Shown here: in pieces, positions 59,746 through 60,799 of the stretch | How the letters are laid out: every line of letters begins with the position of its first letter | Numbering within the stretch: the first letter of the stretch is position 1 | Source of the DNA: a virus | Length of the DNA stretch: 60,799 nucleotides | IMG/VR virus record: IMGVR_UViG_3300031851_006073 | Span: 1 to 60,799 of that record | Reading direction: 5' to 3' (one strand) | Notes under the pieces: generated by a model | Seen by the model: the letters and a program-made list of their open reading frames with translations, nothing else | Databases searched by the model: none | Told to the model about the DNA's origin: nothing | Program-made: the position numbers and the translations under genes

Positions 59746-60369
59746 ATGAAAATTGCAGAAAATCAACTCAACTCTCTTCGGTCATATGTTAACGAATCCC
59801 TTCGCGACATTAGAAACGGAATGGTTCACTCTCAAGGATCAGCTAATAAACAACACGGTAAAGCAGGTGAAATCGCAGTAGCAAGGCTCTTTAACTTCAG
59901 AAATCAGAACGGCAACCTTTTCGACCAAAATGGACACGCTTGCGATATCCCAAAATCTATTGCCGAGCGTAGCAACTTGCCAAAAGAATTCCATCAAGAC
60001 ATCGAAATAAAATTCTACGAAAAAAATCGTAAAACCTTTTTAATGGGCGACGCAATGAAGAAAATGAATAAAATAAAAAACGGACTTGTTTTGATTGTTG
60101 TCTTTTACGATAAAGTTCCTTGTAATGTCTGTGACTTGCAGGTAATAAAAGTCGAGCCTTGCACTAATAAATCTGACTTTGACCGCATGGAAAAAATTGC
60201 ATCTTTTGTGAAGGATAAATCAAACCCAATCAAAGGCTTTGGAGGTACAAGAGAAAAGGTTAAAGAAGAAAACAAAAAGTTAACTAGTAACCGATTCTAC
60301 TTAAATGATAACTCAAACTCTAAATCCAATGCTCGGCAGGTTCAACTTTGCTTTACGCCAAGTCCTTAA
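59746..60369 (+). CDS. Candidate PD-(D/E)XK nuclease
   Basis: The 207-residue protein has KQHGKAGEIAVARLFNF (E42), HACDIP (D67) and HQDIEIKFYEKN (E87-x-K89), which fits the PD-(D/E)XK core. A later segment NGLVLIVVFYDKVP would be the next strand. It may be a restriction-type nuclease or host DNA nuclease; the family is not named. I use the ATG at 59746, not an upstream TTG. It is followed by the second hairpin repeat. Confidence 0.6.
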   Translation: MKIAENQLNSLRSYVNESLRDIRNGMVHSQGSANKQHGKAGEIAVARLFNFRNQNGNLFDQNGHACDIPKSIAERSNLPKEFHQDIEIKFYEKNRKTFLMGDAMKKMNKIKNGLVLIVVFYDKVPCNVCDLQVIKVEPCTNKSDFDRMEKIASFVKDKSNPIKGFGGTREKVKEENKKLTSNRFYLNDNSNSKSNARQVQLCFTPSP

Positions 60370-60405
60370 GTATCAACGACTTAGGGCTTCGGCCCTAGGC
60401 TTTTG
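60368..60405 (+). terminator. Hairpin repeat, copy 2
   Basis: GGGC-TTCG-GCCC in TTAGGGCTTCGGCCCTAGG (60371-60389) is a UUCG-capped stem followed by CTTTT and TTGCATAACTC. It is a likely terminator of the 59746 gene. Confidence 0.7.
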
Positions 60406-60458
60406 CATAACTCATTGGAAAGCAATAGCTTACAATATAAAAAAAATTAAAATAATCC

Positions 60459-60487
60459 TTGACTTTTACTTCCAATTATACTAGATT
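60459..60487 (+). promoter_or_regulatory. Sigma70-like promoter
   Basis: TTGACT (60459-60464), 17 bases, TAGATT (60482-60487), six bases, ATG at 60494. Confidence 0.72.
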
Positions 60488-60493
60488 ACTATC

Positions 60494-60721
60494 ATGACAG
60501 ATACAACATACAACGGATGGAAAAATTGGGCAACTTGGAATGTAGCTCTTTGGTTAGGAAATGACGAATCTCTTTATAAGCTTTCTCGCAGATTTGTGCA
60601 TTACAAAGATCTTGCAAACAAGCTTGAAGAGATGGACGCACTCACAACCCCGGACGGAGCGAGGTTCAAAGATCCAGAGCTTGACACCTATGCACTTGAT
60701 GAGTGGTTAATGGATGAATAA
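60494..60721 (+). CDS. Conserved small phage protein, YNGWKN/TWN family (75 aa)
   Basis: The 75-residue protein has YNGWKNWATWNVALWLGNDE near the start and ends in a helical segment (LDTYALDEWLMDE). The YNGW.N..TWNV.LW..ND block is widespread in small phage proteins of unknown function. Its leaderless promoter is one of the clearest in the window. Confidence 0.7.
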   Translation: MTDTTYNGWKNWATWNVALWLGNDESLYKLSRRFVHYKDLANKLEEMDALTTPDGARFKDPELDTYALDEWLMDE

Positions 60722-60726
60722 AAAGC

Positions 60727-60755
60727 TTGCAATTACTTTTTTACTTTGCTAAAAT
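60727..60755 (+). promoter_or_regulatory. Sigma70-like promoter
   Basis: TTGCAA (60727-60732), 17 bases, TAAAAT (60750-60755), seven bases, ATG at 60763. Confidence 0.65.
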
Positions 60756-60762
60756 TACTTTT

Positions 60763-60799
60763 ATGACCAAAAACGAAATGCAAAAAGAAATCTTCGAAC
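60763..60799 (+). CDS. Start of a gene cut by the window edge
   Basis: The ATG at 60763 follows a good promoter by seven bases and opens a frame reading MTKNEMQKEIFE to the edge. It is probably the start of another small gene of this region. Confidence 0.5.
   Translation, partial: MTKNEMQKEIFE

Noticed and set aside
1-60799. Integrase, excisionase, attachment sites or insertion sequences
   Set aside because: None were recognised; the window gives no sign of a temperate lifestyle, although other parts of the genome are unseen.

Overview
The window is a stretch of a large, AT-rich, double-stranded DNA tailed phage (Caudoviricetes). The evidence is a full set of head and packaging genes (portal, large terminase, HK97-type capsid, protease-scaffold fusion), tail fibre genes, a self-made replisome, tightly overlapping genes on both strands and almost no non-coding DNA. 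The likely host lies in the PVC group, probably Verrucomicrobiota. The phage carries PSCyt2/PSD1 (DUF1549/DUF1553) and DUF1501 genes, which are typical of Planctomycetes and Verrucomicrobia, an SHD1-like domain typical of the same bacteria, and a ribonucleotide reductase small subunit of the chlamydial (class Ic) kind. The host is an inference, not something read directly.

Layout. 1-6523 (minus): a long tail fibre cut by the window edge, a small fibre-related protein and the portal. 6614-9158 (plus): two small genes and a membrane-anchored coiled-coil protein. 9183-15361 (plus): recombination and replication genes (UvsX/RecA, nucleases, DnaB helicase, primase, RecB-like nuclease, Nudix). 15358-20562 (plus): a surface-sugar cassette (three glycosyltransferases, pyruvyltransferase-like protein, Gmd, GDP-fucose synthase). 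20572-27834: a conserved phage protein, an HNH nuclease, Hsp20, an outer-membrane-like protein, the PSD1 protein, a small secreted protein on the minus strand, and the DUF1501 protein. 27884-31627 (minus): nrdB and nrdA with a small gene between. 31738-38188 (plus): a DNA polymerase III split into PHP, exonuclease and polymerase genes, then a ClpC-like unfoldase. 38169-49334 (minus): head genes, terminase, XPF-like nuclease, a sigma-like factor, a zinc ribbon and a probable lysis cassette. 49391-57629: tail and fibre genes, including a 1888-residue protein with a leishmanolysin-like peptidase domain, and phoH. 57940-60799 (plus): many very small genes, most with their own promoters.

How it fits together. 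The phage copies its own DNA (helicase, primase, three-piece polymerase, recombinase), supplies nucleotides (NrdAB, Nudix), manages protein folding and turnover (Hsp20, ClpC with a ClpP-docking loop), and alters or builds surface sugars. Two promoter types are visible. One is a sigma70-like TTGACN-17-TANNNT box ending 5-7 bases before the start codon of many genes, which predicts leaderless messages. The other is a recurring GTGTA-centred motif lying mostly 9-13 bases before the starts of portal, scaffold, lysis and other genes, usually without a -35 box. The sigma-like protein at 46996-47739 is the natural candidate to read the second type.

The most notable items are the GTGTA motif, the leaderless promoter design, the tyrosine-less NrdB, the PSD1-DUF1501 pair in a phage, the leishmanolysin-like domain, the copper-site-like cupredoxin domain in the fibre, and the three-gene polymerase. 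No tRNA gene, CRISPR array, insertion sequence or integrase was recognised. There is no gene-free stretch over 300 bases; the longest (57630-57939) holds a possible structured element and a duplicated promoter.
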